From Hevea brasiliensis (Eukaryota; Streptophyta; Magnoliopsida; Malpighiales; Euphorbiaceae): a stretch of 64,000 bases of DNA. The stretch lies in the NCBI RefSeq assembly GCF_030052815.1, contig NC_079494.1, positions 40,038,467 to 40,102,466 on the forward strand, read 5' to 3'. This document shows positions 36,115 to 45,974 of this stretch, piece after piece. The notes beneath the pieces were generated by a model, which saw only the letters and a list, made by a program, of their open reading frames with translations, was not told the origin of the DNA and did no database searches. Within the stretch, counting starts at the first letter, position 1. Each line of letters opens with the position of its first letter. Made by a program: the position numbers and the translations under genes.

Positions 36115-37691
36115 ACTCAAGATGGAGCTATTTTGGTTGAGTTGCAAGTGAGGCCAACCCTGCTACAGCAGATACAAGATGGGCAGAGGGCAGATGAAAA
36201 ATTAATGGCCATTGTAGGTAAAATTCTAGAGGGAAAGGAAACTGAATATGAGGTGAAAACAGATGGGTATCTGTACTACAGAGGAAGAGTGTGTGTACCA
36301 GATAATGGGGAACTGAAGACTAGTATTCTGAAAGGAGCACACACTAGTGTTTATGCTATGCACCCGAGAAGTACGAAAATGTATAATGATTTGAAGCCTC
36401 AATATTGGTAGCCTGGTATGAAGAGGGATATAGCTGACTATGTGACTAAGTGTTTGACATGTCAGCAAGTTAAAGCAGAACATCAAGTTCCATCAGGATT
36501 GCTACAGCTTATAAGCATACCTGAATGGAAATGGGACCGGGTCACTATGGATTTTGCTAGTGGTCTACCTCTCATCCAAAGGAAGCATGATGCAGTGTGG
36601 GTGATAATTGATAGATTGACAAAGTCAGCACATTTTCTGCCAGTTAGGACTGACTACTCACTGGAGAAGCTAGCAGAATTGTATATAAGTGAGATAGTTA
36701 GATTGCATGGAATGTCACTTTCCATCATATCTGACCGAGACCCAAGGTTTACATCGAGATTCTGGAAAAAGTTGCAAGAAGCCTTGGGCACACAACTCCA
36801 CTTTAGCACGGTTTTTCATCCCCAGATGGATGGACAGTCAGAACGAGTAATCTAGGTAAACTTAGAAACTAATTGAATTTTCGCAATTAATAAATTGAAA
36901 TGATTGTAACAATATGAATTATGTGATAGATCCTGGAGGATATGCTAAGGAGTTGTGTCATTGAGTTTGAGGGGAGTTGGGATAGATACCTCCCACTGGC
37001 AGAATTCGCATATAACAATAACTACCAAGCTAGCATTCAAATGGCTCTGTATGAAGCACTGTATGGGAGGAAATGTAGAACCCCATTGTGTTGGACTGAA
37101 TTGGGCAAAGATAAGCTGGTAGGACTAGACCTGGTGAAACAGACTGAGGAGAAAGTGAAGATAATCAAAGCTAACCTGAAGGTTGCCTCAGATAGACAGA
37201 AATCTTATGCCGACTTGAAGAGAAAAGAGATAGAGTATGCAGTTGGCGATAAAGTGTTTCTCAAAGTCTCACCGTGAAAAAAAGTATTGAGGTTTGGAAG
37301 AAAGGGTAAGTTAAGCCCTAGGTTCATTGGCCCATATAAAGTCATTGAACGTGTGGGACCAGTGGCCTATCGGCTAGCTTTACCACCAGAACTGGATAAA
37401 ATTCACAATGTATTTCATGTTTCTATGCTGAGGAGATATCGCTCAGACCCTTCACATGTCATTTCCATGGAAGAGATTGAAATCCAACCGGACTTGACAT
37501 ATACAGAAGAACCTATACAGATCCTAGCTCGGGAAGTGAAGGAACTGAGAAATAAACAAATTCCACTGGTGAAAGTGCTTTGGAGGCACCACAACACTGA
37601 AGAAAAAACTTGGGAAAGTGAAGAGATGATGAGGCAACAGTTCCCTCAACTATTTACATTAGGTAAATTTCGAGGACGAAATTTTTATTAG
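36115..37691 (+). pseudogene. pol: Element A integrase with chromodomain-like tail
   Basis: The zinc-binding HHCC domain (AHTSVYAMHP to CLTC, about 36340-36470) is broken by TAG at 36409 in place of a Trp. The catalytic core has [21 protein letters not shown] and, with its Glu, GQSERVI. A TAG replaces the Gln at 36853, and a 74 nt intron-like block follows. The reading then resumes at ILEDMLRSCVIEFEGSW. A TGA at 37275 replaces a Trp. The C-terminal part has GPYKVIERVGPVAYRLALP (GPY/F) and KIHNVFHVSMLRRYRSDP. The tail, with LVKVLWRHHNTEEKTWE, fits the chromodomain of Tekay/Del elements, which is thought to guide insertion to heterochromatin. Confidence 0.93.
36856..36929 (+). other. Intron-like insertion in integrase of A
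   Basis: 74 nt, AT-rich, starting GTAAAC directly after a CAG-type codon (here TAG) and ending TGATAG. It has a CTAAT branch-point-like motif at 36869. It separates the conserved GQSERVIQ from ILEDMLR, which are contiguous in the integrases at 25590 (B) and 52137 (E). Its length is not a multiple of three. A homologous block occurs at the same codon at 51619-51690. The splice reading is inferred, not shown. Confidence 0.7.
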
Positions 37692-37702
37692 AGGGGAAGA
37701 GT
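37688..37702 (+). other. Polypurine tract of element A
   Basis: Reads TTAGAGGGGAAGAGT directly before the 3' LTR start TGTAATACCC at 37703. It lies just after the pol stop. Confidence 0.88.
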
Positions 37703-38283
37703 TGTAATACCCTCCTTGTAGCAACTCCGTACATTCTACTGTTTTGGTGACCAGTGTCGGTCTGGACAGCTAGAACGTCTGGAAAAATATTTAAACTAAA
37801 GTGAGGAACCATAATTAACTCAAATATTAATAAGAAAAATTTAGGAAAAATTTTAGAAATAAAATACAACCAAGTTAAATGAGCCGATGCCCTAGCGATG
37901 GGTAACCTAGTGAGAAGTTGCGGTTCTCGCAACTGGAGCCCTAGAACCGAGGGAAAAATTATAATATAATTTTTGGGACTCCAGAGAAGGGTCATTGAGG
38001 TTCTTATGGCATTAGAATACTAAGGAAATGCTTAGAAAAATTTTTCAATCGGTACAGATAATTTTGGTTCGTTAAGCCAAACGGATGGTATTTTAGTCAT
38101 TTCGTCTTCAAAGATGATTTTTGGCTAACTTGTCCAGTTAAATAAATAATTTATATAACATAAAATATAAATAAATGTTGTTAAAAATTTAATTGAAATT
38201 AATTAGACAAGAAATGGAGAGAAAATAAAAGAAAATGGAATAATGACATCATCATGATGTCATTAAAGTTTTTCCAACCAACC
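37703..38283 (+). repeat. 3' LTR of element A, first piece
   Basis: Matches 17448-about 18030 of the 5' LTR, including the palindrome at 38244-38262. It ends in CAACC (38279-38283), the target duplication for insertion C. Joined with 44512-45974 and 57022-58112 it rebuilds the LTR. Confidence 0.95.
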
Positions 38284-38336
38284 TGTCGACATCATATTTT
38301 GGCTGATCCCTGAAATCAATAGACTTTGAAATCGAT

Positions 38337-38560
38337 CCCCAACACCAAGTCTCCATGTCGTTCAATTCATTACCGATCTCTCTTCAAAGAGATCAAACCA
38401 ACACCAAGTCTCCATGTCGTTCAATTCATTACCGATCTCTCAAACCAATTATCAAGTCTCCTTGCCAGTCAATCACATTTCCGATCTCTCGTCAAAGGAA
38501 ATCAAACCAACATTAGATCTTCGTGCCATCCAGTCTTATTTCCGATCTCCCTTTTATAAA
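38337..38560. repeat. Degenerate about 60 bp tandem repeats in C
   Basis: Three to four copies of a unit containing CACCAAGTCTCC, GTTCAATTCATTACC and CCGATCTCTC. The first two copies are almost identical and the later ones are diverged. They lie near the left end of C. The frame across them (38326-38559) is a by-product of the repeat. Confidence 0.75.
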
Positions 38561-38871
38561 TATTGTGGATAATCGTTTAATAAAGTTAAGGTTTCAATCT
38601 GGCTTAATGGTGCTTCCGATCTTAAGTGTTCGAATCAGGTTTCCAATTTTAATAATTTTAAGTTCCGTTCAGTGTTTGGTCTTGGCTCAAGCCGATCTCC
38701 TGGTTACAATGCTCTTCCGACCTCTCATACATAGATTAATAATCGCTTTCAAGTTTAATGTTCTAACATGTTCAAACAATCAGGCGCTTGTGCAACTTAG
38801 ATACTTTCCGATCTCATCAAGTCATTGAACAAAAGAGAGAATTTCATTTCATTTCAAAGTAAAAATACAAG

Positions 38872-40692
38872 TCATTCGGCTGGAGGATCACCCCCAGCCT
38901 GTTCTACATTTTGCTCACCCTCTCTACCTCCCTCAGCTTCCTCTTCGCTCTCATCTTCATCTTGAGGAGCCAGGTCCACCATCCAGGAGAAGTCCTCTTC
39001 AGGATAACGCCTCTTGAGCTCGACCAAAAGGTCGCCGTGGGCGTTCACATAAGCATCGGCCTCCCTCGTCACTGCCTCTTCTTCTTTCGCTCTAAGTTCT
39101 TCAGTGAGGCGAGCGACGTCAGCGGTTTGGAGCGCCTGAGCTTCTTCGAGTTCATGAGCTTGCTCGATCAATTTATCCTCATAGGATTTCATCCGACCCT
39201 CAATTTCAGTTATATAGTCCTGGGCGGATGAAAGTTGAGCTCGGGCGGAAGCTGCATCCTAGACCGCCTTCAGGATTTCTTGCCTCAAAAGATGAGCCTT
39301 TTCCCTGACTATGTGTTGGTTTACCAAGCTCTCCACGCTCAAGCTCATCGTTTTGGCAAGGTGATCGTAGATGCTGCCCTGGGTCAGCCTGTGCCGATCC
39401 TCCTGGAGGCATATGGAAGCTCCCAGAATCTTAGCCAAACCCGGATTCTCTCGAACAGATCGATTCTTCTCCAGGGAGTGAATCAGGACCTGGGCGCCGC
39501 TGGAAAGGGTCCTCGTAGTAGATTGGGAAGGACCCCCTTTCGCATTCGAAGCAACTGGTGGAGGTGGTGGCTCTTCTTGTCGAGGAGGAGACTGAGTTAT
39601 TTCTATTTCAGGGATCGGCTGTCCCAAGGGTCGGGATGAGCCTCCTGGCACCTCTCCTGGATCATGCCTTGGCATCTGCGAGGCCTCGGCACGCTTCATT
39701 TCCCATACTTTCTTAGAGACCTCCCTCTTACGCTTTCAGTTCTCTTTGAAAGCCTCGCTGCCCGCCATACCTGCACAAAGAAAAGTAAGTGAGTTCACTA
39801 AGGCCTAGAGATCAGAGATATAGAAAGTACTAGGGCTGAGGTCAGACAGCTGAAGCCCGCATTCTTCGCCGGTAACCAGCCGTATCATCCAATGATGCAA
39901 TTCAGCCATCACCGTATCTAAGCAGGAGAACTTCTGAGTGGTCGCCTGATCCTTTAGCTCCATTACCATGGCGCCCTCATCCCTACTCAGGGCGACATGC
40001 TTCGGAAATGGCGGGACCAGATATTACTAGCTTCGGGGGAAACCTTCAAAACCGTTCGAAATCTTGCTCCTCAACATGAAGAAGCAATTTTTCAGTTCTT
40101 CAGTGAGGAGGGCAGATCAGTAAAGAGCCCACAGTGCGGTTTTTCTTGAAAGAACCAGTACTCATCGTCCTCTCGACGAGTGAGCCTATGCAGCTCAGCG
40201 AACACCTTCGCTGTAGGATCGAGTCCCTTAGCTCGGTAAAGGCCTTTGAAGGCTACCAGGATCCGCCATGAGTTCGGATGTACTTGGGCTACTGAGACAT
40301 GGTGAAATTTCAGGACGTCCTTAAAGAAGTCGTCAAGGGGAAACCGAAGCTCGGCTTTTAATTACTCTTCATACACCATGATCGCATCATTTTCCTCGAA
40401 AGAGTGATAGGCTCTGGGATAGCCATGGCATCTGATAAGCTCGAAGGTTGTATTCTTGACTAATGGATTGTAGATCGGTTTCCTAGAGGACCGATGGTAA
40501 ATCATCCACAGGGAGATTTTCTCTACCAGAGGAAGATATCTGTCTTGATTGAGTTGCTCGACCACAAACTAAAGCGGAAGTCATGGGAGGTTCAGATCGC
40601 CCACTTGGTCCGACCACTTTAACTTCATCTGATGACCACGAGACATGGACGGAAGGGAGGCTTGCCGCTCTCTGACCCTCGGCGTCGCTCAT
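38872..40692 (-). pseudogene. Antisense gene in C: putative gypsy-type transposon protein
   Basis: A minus-strand coding region in several blocks. The N-terminus starts at 40692 (MSDAEGQRAASLPSVHVSW). A frameshift leads to 40565-40362, then a TAA, and the same frame continues to about 40090 with HPNSWRILVAFKGLYRAK and DDEYWFFQEKP. That signature belongs to the plant 'putative gypsy type transposon' domain (PF04195). A likely 3' splice site, TTTGTGCAG, lies at about 39772. The next block (39699-39259) is P-rich and joins, through a TAG, a coiled-coil segment and an acidic tail (39192-38872, EADAYVNAHGDLLVELKRRY). Proteins of this type are known antisense ORFs of Tat elements; their function is unknown. 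Confidence 0.72.
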
Positions 40693-40846
40693 TTTTAAAG
40701 AAATGGAAGAAGTTTAACTAAGAGAAAGATCAAAACCCTTACCAGAGTGTGATTGGTGTTGGAAGAACTTGAAGAAACGAGAGAATTTTGGAATCGCTCG
40801 CGGAGTGCTAAAATAACATAAAGGAGAACTGACTGACCCTTCCCCT

Positions 40847-40854
40847 ATTTATAC
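40847..40854 (-). promoter_or_regulatory. TATA box for the antisense gene in C
   Basis: GTATAAAT on the minus strand, about 155 bases upstream of the ATG at 40692, in a GC-richer context that fits a plant core promoter. Confidence 0.6.
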
Positions 40855-41129
40855 CCGTCTGAGCATTCAATGCTCACAGTGTCCCAAACGGCGCATCGGT
40901 TAGTGAAATTTGCTAGCTTTTCTGACACGTCACAAGAACATTCCAGAAACTCCATACATAAATAAGGGGAGATCGGCTAGTTAAAGATCGGTGGATTAAG
41001 GTAGATGTTCAGAATTACAGATCGGCTAAGGGCTATTCAGTTAGGAACCAGATCGGATATGCACATTAGAGATCGAAAAATAACCAATGCAATAATTAAA
41101 TGACAACTGTCAAATAAAATTTCATTTCA

Positions 41130-41300
41130 TTTCTAAAAGATCAGATTACATCATTTGGGCGATCTCAAAAGATCAGATTACATCATTAAGAACTTTTAAA
41201 GGTCAGATTACATTATTTGGGCGATCTCAAGAGATCAGATTACATCATTAAGAATCTTTAAAGGTCAGATTACATCATTTGAGAGATCTCTAGAGATCGG
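41130..41300. repeat. GATC-rich tandem repeats in C
   Basis: Five imperfect copies of AGATCAGATTACATCATT or its GGTCAGATTACAT variant, alternating TTTGGGCGATCTC and AAGAA spacers. A higher-order period of about 70 bases is visible. Located between the two antisense coding regions. Confidence 0.8.
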
Positions 41301-41353
41301 TAGTACATTATACCTAGTAAGGACCTATGTCAAAGCCTAGTCTCGTGGCTGAA

Positions 41354-42022
41354 TCAAAAGATGTGTCTGATCAGAAAGTCAGCCATAGGCGTTGGATAGA
41401 TGTGCAGCTCAGATGGGGTGACTATGACTCTCATGGTGATAGGAGGGGTCATCGTCAATGTCATCGACCAGAACCGAGCCGCAGTCGGGACACCCGATGT
41501 GGTGAGGAGCCAAATGAACTTCAAAGGGCGTTCACCGATTTTGAAAGGGAAATTAGCAGTCTTCTCGCCCCAAATCTGTTCGCTGATTATATCGGTCGAC
41601 CGACTCGAGATCGACACGATCGATATTATCGATCTGGATTGGTAAATTAGTCCAGTTCTCTCACTGTCATCAGAGGTGGTTATCATGATTCTCTGATCAC
41701 CAAGATCATAAATTTTCAGTCGAGGAACAAAGTGAACAATCAGAAAAAGATTAAGAGCTGTCGCCATGGCCAGGATTGTTACCTGAGAAGCTAGAACAGG
41801 AGAAATGAGAAGTGGAAAGAGGAGAAATGAAATGCGGAAAGATGCCCCATTGAGGCATATATATAGGGGGTCTGAGCATTTATTACTAGCGAAAATCGAA
41901 GCGGATGCATCAGTAATTGAAGGATTAAATGCTTTGACTGAAGCAGCTCGGATAGAGAGGAAGGTTATGGAATGGGAGAGATCGGGAGAAGGGCCCGGTA
42001 TTAGAGATCGGAAAAGGGTCAT
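41354..42022 (-). CDS. Antisense ORF of unknown function in C
   Basis: The longest uninterrupted frame in C, 222 codons on the minus strand. I do not recognise the protein. A TATA box at 41857-41866 lies inside the frame, so the real start is more likely one of the ATGs near 41770 ([20 protein letters not shown]). That gives about 135 residues with a hydrophobic start, then [13 protein letters not shown] and a tail ending [19 protein letters not shown] splice-donor-like site lies just before these ATGs. No membrane or catalytic motif is evident beyond the hydrophobic start. It could be coding or a decayed antisense gene. Confidence 0.4.
   Translation of the reverse strand: MTLFRSLIPGPSPDLSHSITFLSIRAASVKAFNPSITDASASIFASNKCSDPLYICLNGASFRISFLLFPLLISPVLASQVTILAMATALNLFLIVHFVPRLKIYDLGDQRIMITTSDDSERTGLIYQSRSIISIVSISSRSTDIISEQIWGEKTANFPFKIGERPLKFIWLLTTSGVPTAARFWSMTLTMTPPITMRVIVTPSELHIYPTPMADFLIRHIF
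41857..41866 (-). promoter_or_regulatory. TATA box upstream of the unknown antisense ORF
   Basis: The minus strand reads CTATATATAT, followed by a pyrimidine-rich leader and an ATG about 90 bases on. The neighbouring CTGAGCATT motif also flanks the other antisense TATA box (40847-40870), which suggests duplicated promoters. Confidence 0.5.
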
Positions 42023-42503
42023 AATAGAAAGATCGGAAGGAATGGGAGATCGGAAAGCAAGGAAAGGATGAGACTATTTCCGATAACCCTTTTTATAATC
42101 AGAGCCGAGGTAGTTAAAGCGTTGCAGGCAAGATCAAATCTTCACCACACGCTTCATTTGCAGAATCGCCCACAATGTTGACAGGCGCCAGGACATGTCA
42201 TGACAATCCTGTACATCTTGATCTCTACTGTTGATCTTACTTGTAAGGACAAGCCCGGAGCCCTTGGATTAAAGAGAAGACGACAAGACCGGCGCCTTTT
42301 ATTCTCGGCCCTCGGATCTCCCTTGACAAGAAGATTTTGAGCCGTTGAATTAGAAAAGAGAAAGGACAAATATTCTGAATAGGATCTCAGCAGTCCATTT
42401 TGATTTTTTTCAATTCTCAAGCATCAGATCATGTCCTTTAAAATCCAAACCTTCCATCTCCCTTAGGGGAAATCCTGACCCTTCATTAGGAGCACCCATT
42501 CCC

Positions 42504-42510
42504 TATAAAT
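42504..42510 (+). promoter_or_regulatory. TATA box of LTR C
   Basis: CCCTATAAATACC on the plus strand, the sense promoter expected for the LTR. It would put the transcript start near 42540 and leave about 2 kb of R and U5 downstream. Confidence 0.65.
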
Positions 42511-43519
42511 ACCTGCATGAAAAAAAACTGTTAAAAAAAAAAGAAGGACGGAAAAGGGGTGGTGATTATAGTGGAAAGGCTCTGAAACTTGATTCAGTCT
42601 TGCTACTCTGCTATTTTTAAGTATCAAAATAAGGAAACTTCAGAAACCAGTTTTCTAAAGTATTTCCATTGAAGGAGTGTTGGACACTGAAACTCTTCAT
42701 TTTCAGTTTGTTCATTACTCTGCGATACCATCTCTCAGTTTCAGTTTTGTCTTCATCATCTTTATATCCACCTTTTATTTTCCAAGCTCAATCTCATTAC
42801 AACCCGGTTACTATCACTTCGGCTCGACTGTATTCTAACTTGGTATTTTTTATTTCAAGGCAAGCATTAGTCCCCAGACTATTAGCACGCAGCTCTACAA
42901 TATTTGTGACTCCATAGTTAGTTCAATAGATTCAACCCCCTACAGGTGAGCGTCTAGACCGTTGCTTTATCAAGTGCTCGTTTTTTATTTTCTTTCATGC
43001 TCGTAATTTTCGTCAAGTTTATGTTATGTTAAAGAGCCCCACGTAGGTGGTTATTCTCTTGAGTTTACCTTTTGTTCATCAGTTCATGTTATTTATTTGT
43101 TCTTAGCCTTTATTACCTTCAAATGTAGGTGTTCTGGTTACGGGTAACATATAGGTAGTTTGATAAAATGTTGATAGCTTTATCTTAACACGAGAGTTTC
43201 TTTAAAATAATAAAAGTTTGGATAATAAATCGGAGGAAAAGTTATGAATTCGAACCACTAAACAAGCTCAGGAGATAACCTGGTATAGTGGGGGATCGAG
43301 GTAAGATCGGATCCCAGACTAATAAATGAAAGAGATCGAACATTGCCTGTCAAAAAGTACTGGTAAGGTGATCACAAAGGAGATCGGTAAAAATTCAGTT
43401 TGGTATCCCCTCCCTAGTTGTAAGGTATCAATGGGTTAAGAGAAGCCTTGTTCGGGTTACCAGCATCTTCGGATGCCAGAACCCTTAGTCTAAGGTTCTT
43501 ACGATATACGATCGTAATT

Positions 43520-44010
43520 AAATTTTAAGAGGTCGGGGGAGAGTTCTTACCCGATCCTCATTCAAACAAAAAACAGGAGATCGGAGGAGAGTTCTTATCC
43601 GATTCTCAATCAAAATTTTAATAAATACTTAAGGAGATCGGAGGAGAGTTCTTATCCGATTCTCAATCAAAATTTTAATAAATACTTAAAGATATCGGAG
43701 GAGAGTTCTTATCCGATTCTCAGCCAAAATTTTAATAAATAGTTAAAGAGATCAGAGGAGAGTTCTTATCTGATTCTCAATCAAGATTTTAATAAATACT
43801 TAAGGAGATCGGAGGAGAGTTCTTATCCGATTCTCAATCAAAATTTTAATAAATACTTAAAGAAATTGGAAGAGAGTTCTTATCCGATTCTTGATCAAAA
43901 TTTTAATAAATATGCGGAGATCGGAGAAGAGTTCTTATCTGATTCTCAACCAAAATTTTTAATAAATATGTGGAGATCGGAGGGGAGTTCTTATCCGAGA
44001 CTCCTCACTC
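43520..44010. repeat. 57 bp tandem array of hairpin units in C
   Basis: The landmark GAGTTCTTA recurs at 43541, 43589, 43646, 43703, 43760, 43817, 43874, 43929 and 43985, mostly at 57 bp. Each unit has inverted arms GAGATCGGA and TCCGATTCTC around a GGAGAGTTCTTA loop, then an AT-rich spacer CAAAATTTTAATAAATACTT. At least one unit changes both arms together. It lies in the transcribed part of the LTR (R/U5). Confidence 0.9.
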
Positions 44011-44436
44011 AAACTTTAAACAGATTACCCTAAGAGATCGGCAGAGGTTTTTACCCGGATTCTCTCAAATTCAAACTAAAATATCATAATACGCAAACTA
44101 ACCCTCTAAACAAAAAAACCACTACACAACATCGACTCACTAAGGGTCGTCTCATGTACTTATGTATCTGGGTAACCCGAACCAGTGAAAAATCAAATAT
44201 TCCTTTTTTATCTAAGGGATTAACATCATCATTCGAACCCCCTAACTATCGATTTTAATTTGTAAAGAGCATAATATTAAATATGTTTACCCGCATAGAG
44301 GGACGAGGTGGGGTGCCTAACACCTTCCTCGCCCGTACATGGACCCCGAACCTAGAATCTCTGTTTTCGAAGTGGCTTCTTTTAATTTATTTTTTTTTGT
44401 GTACAAATGGTTTCCTTTAATTTCCTTCAAAATTAA

Positions 44437-44447
44437 AGTGGCGACTC
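44437..44447 (+). other. TGGCGACTCC, tRNA-Arg PBS-like motif in C
   Basis: AAAGTGGCGACTCC resembles the tRNA-Arg primer site used by Tat/Ogre elements, yet it lies about 60 bases inside the right terminus. Either the LTR proper ends here and the last 60 bases are internal, or the motif is a coincidence. Confidence 0.4.
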
Positions 44448-44511
44448 CTCACACTTTCCCACTTCGGTGAGTGTTCGTCCAGGCGACTGCAAAATACCAT
44501 GTGACACAACC

Positions 44512-45974
44512 CAATATTGACACATGGCATAAACTTACTTAAAAGAGACAAAATGGGCTGGAAATTGAAAAAAAATCAGAACCCTTCTTCCTCATCTCTT
44601 CCTTGCTATGACCTATCCACCATTGCCAACCTTAGCAAGCTTTTTCAAAGCTTGATTTCCTTAGCTCTCACCCCACTAAACCCTATACTCCCAACACAAA
44701 AAAGTGTTCTTGCATCTTAGTGATTCTTTTGGGAGTAAAAAGAAAAGGAAAAGAGCAACTCTAGCAAGTGGGAAATCTCACTCCATAGAGGTTAGTGACC
44801 TAACCTTGGTTTTTACTTTGAATTCATGTTTAAGGACCTTAAGTGAGTGTAAATTAAAAGAAAATTTAATGAAATACCATTGGTATGCTAACCCTAAATT
44901 TCGGCAGCCTTGGCAGGGTATGATTGTGATGAGTTTTATAGAATTAACATGCTTGTATGGCTGCCCACAATATGTATCTACTAAGTGGATTGATGAAATG
45001 AAATGAAAATACATGGGTTGTAATGTTTGAGTTAGGGTTTGGGGTGGAAAAATGGGACTTTGACCATGTGATGATGAAAATAGGTTTTAATGGTCAATTA
45101 GTGACCATTTGGTTCTGTTTAAATAAAAAATGAAGTGTGTTGAGTAGTGGGATTTGGGTTTGGTGTGGCTGCCCTTAGTGACCTGCAGAATTGGACATGA
45201 GTCCAGCAGGTTTAGGCAGCAATAACTTGAATTATAGAGGTCCAATTGGTGTAAGGCCAATTGGACATATTGTTGAAGAAACCATGCCCAGAAAACCAAA
45301 CCAAGTGGACAAAAAGATTGCCCTAATCCGGGTGACTTGCAGTCTGCCTGGGCAAAATGACCAAATGAACAGTATTTGGTCATTTGGCCATAACTCAGTG
45401 TAGAAAGGTCCAATTGACCTGAAATTTTATCGGCAATAAGCTGAGATATAGATCAACAACTTTTATGAAGAAATCTAACCCAAATTATGACCAGAACATA
45501 ATCAAAAAGTGAGTTACAGTCACTGTTCCTAACACTGTAGATTTGGTCAGTCCAGAAATTCTGGAAAAACTTTCAATCCGGCCAGTTGTGGTTTTTGGGC
45601 CATAACTTGAGCTAAAAAACTCCAAATGGAGTGATTCAAAAAAGGAAATGTAACTAGACAAAATAAGAAACAACTTTTATGTTGATCATTTTGCCAAATT
45701 CCCACCGCAAAAATGACCAATGGAACAGTAAAGACAAAGCATGAAAACTGAAAATTCTGCCCAATTAACATTAAGCTTAGAAATGGTATTGCCAACCAAT
45801 ATCAACAAATTTTGAATGCAAAATGTCATATGTTGGGAGTATTAAAACCAATGTACCTATTATCTATGAAAAAGTCAACATTTTAGTTGACTAATGAAAT
45901 GAATAGTAACATTCAAACTTGAAATTCAAAAATTGTGAAATTTAAAAGTGTAATATGCCCTAGTATACCTAACA
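44512..45974 (+). repeat. 3' LTR of element A, middle piece
   Basis: Continues the 5' LTR match (about 18033-19520) after insertion C and ends in TAACA (45970-45974), the target duplication of insertion E. Differences from the 5' LTR are scattered substitutions and a deletion of about 25 bases near 45269. Confidence 0.95.

Larger units (their letters stand above)
38284..44506 (+). mobile_element. Element C: 6.2 kb solo LTR-like insertion with antisense genes
   Basis: A single unit with ends TGTC...GACA, flanked by CAACC duplications (38279-38283 and 44507-44511). It has no gag-pol and no repeated ends. A plus-strand TATA box (42504), the phrase GGTGCCTAACACCTTC near 44310, and a TGGCGACTCC block (tRNA-Arg PBS-like) near the right end are typical of Tat-lineage LTRs. 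The most likely reading is a solo LTR of a Tat-like element. A non-autonomous derivative is possible. Two minus-strand coding regions and three repeat arrays fill it. Confidence 0.75.

Noticed and set aside
41327..41645. Plus-strand frames over the unknown antisense ORF in C (41327-41650 and 41400-41645)
   Set aside because: Shadows of the longer minus-strand frame. The TATA box and ATG context favour the minus strand.
43520..44010. CRISPR-like appearance of the 57 bp array in C
   Set aside because: The spacers are as conserved as the repeats and the context is a plant LTR; it is a minisatellite of hairpins.
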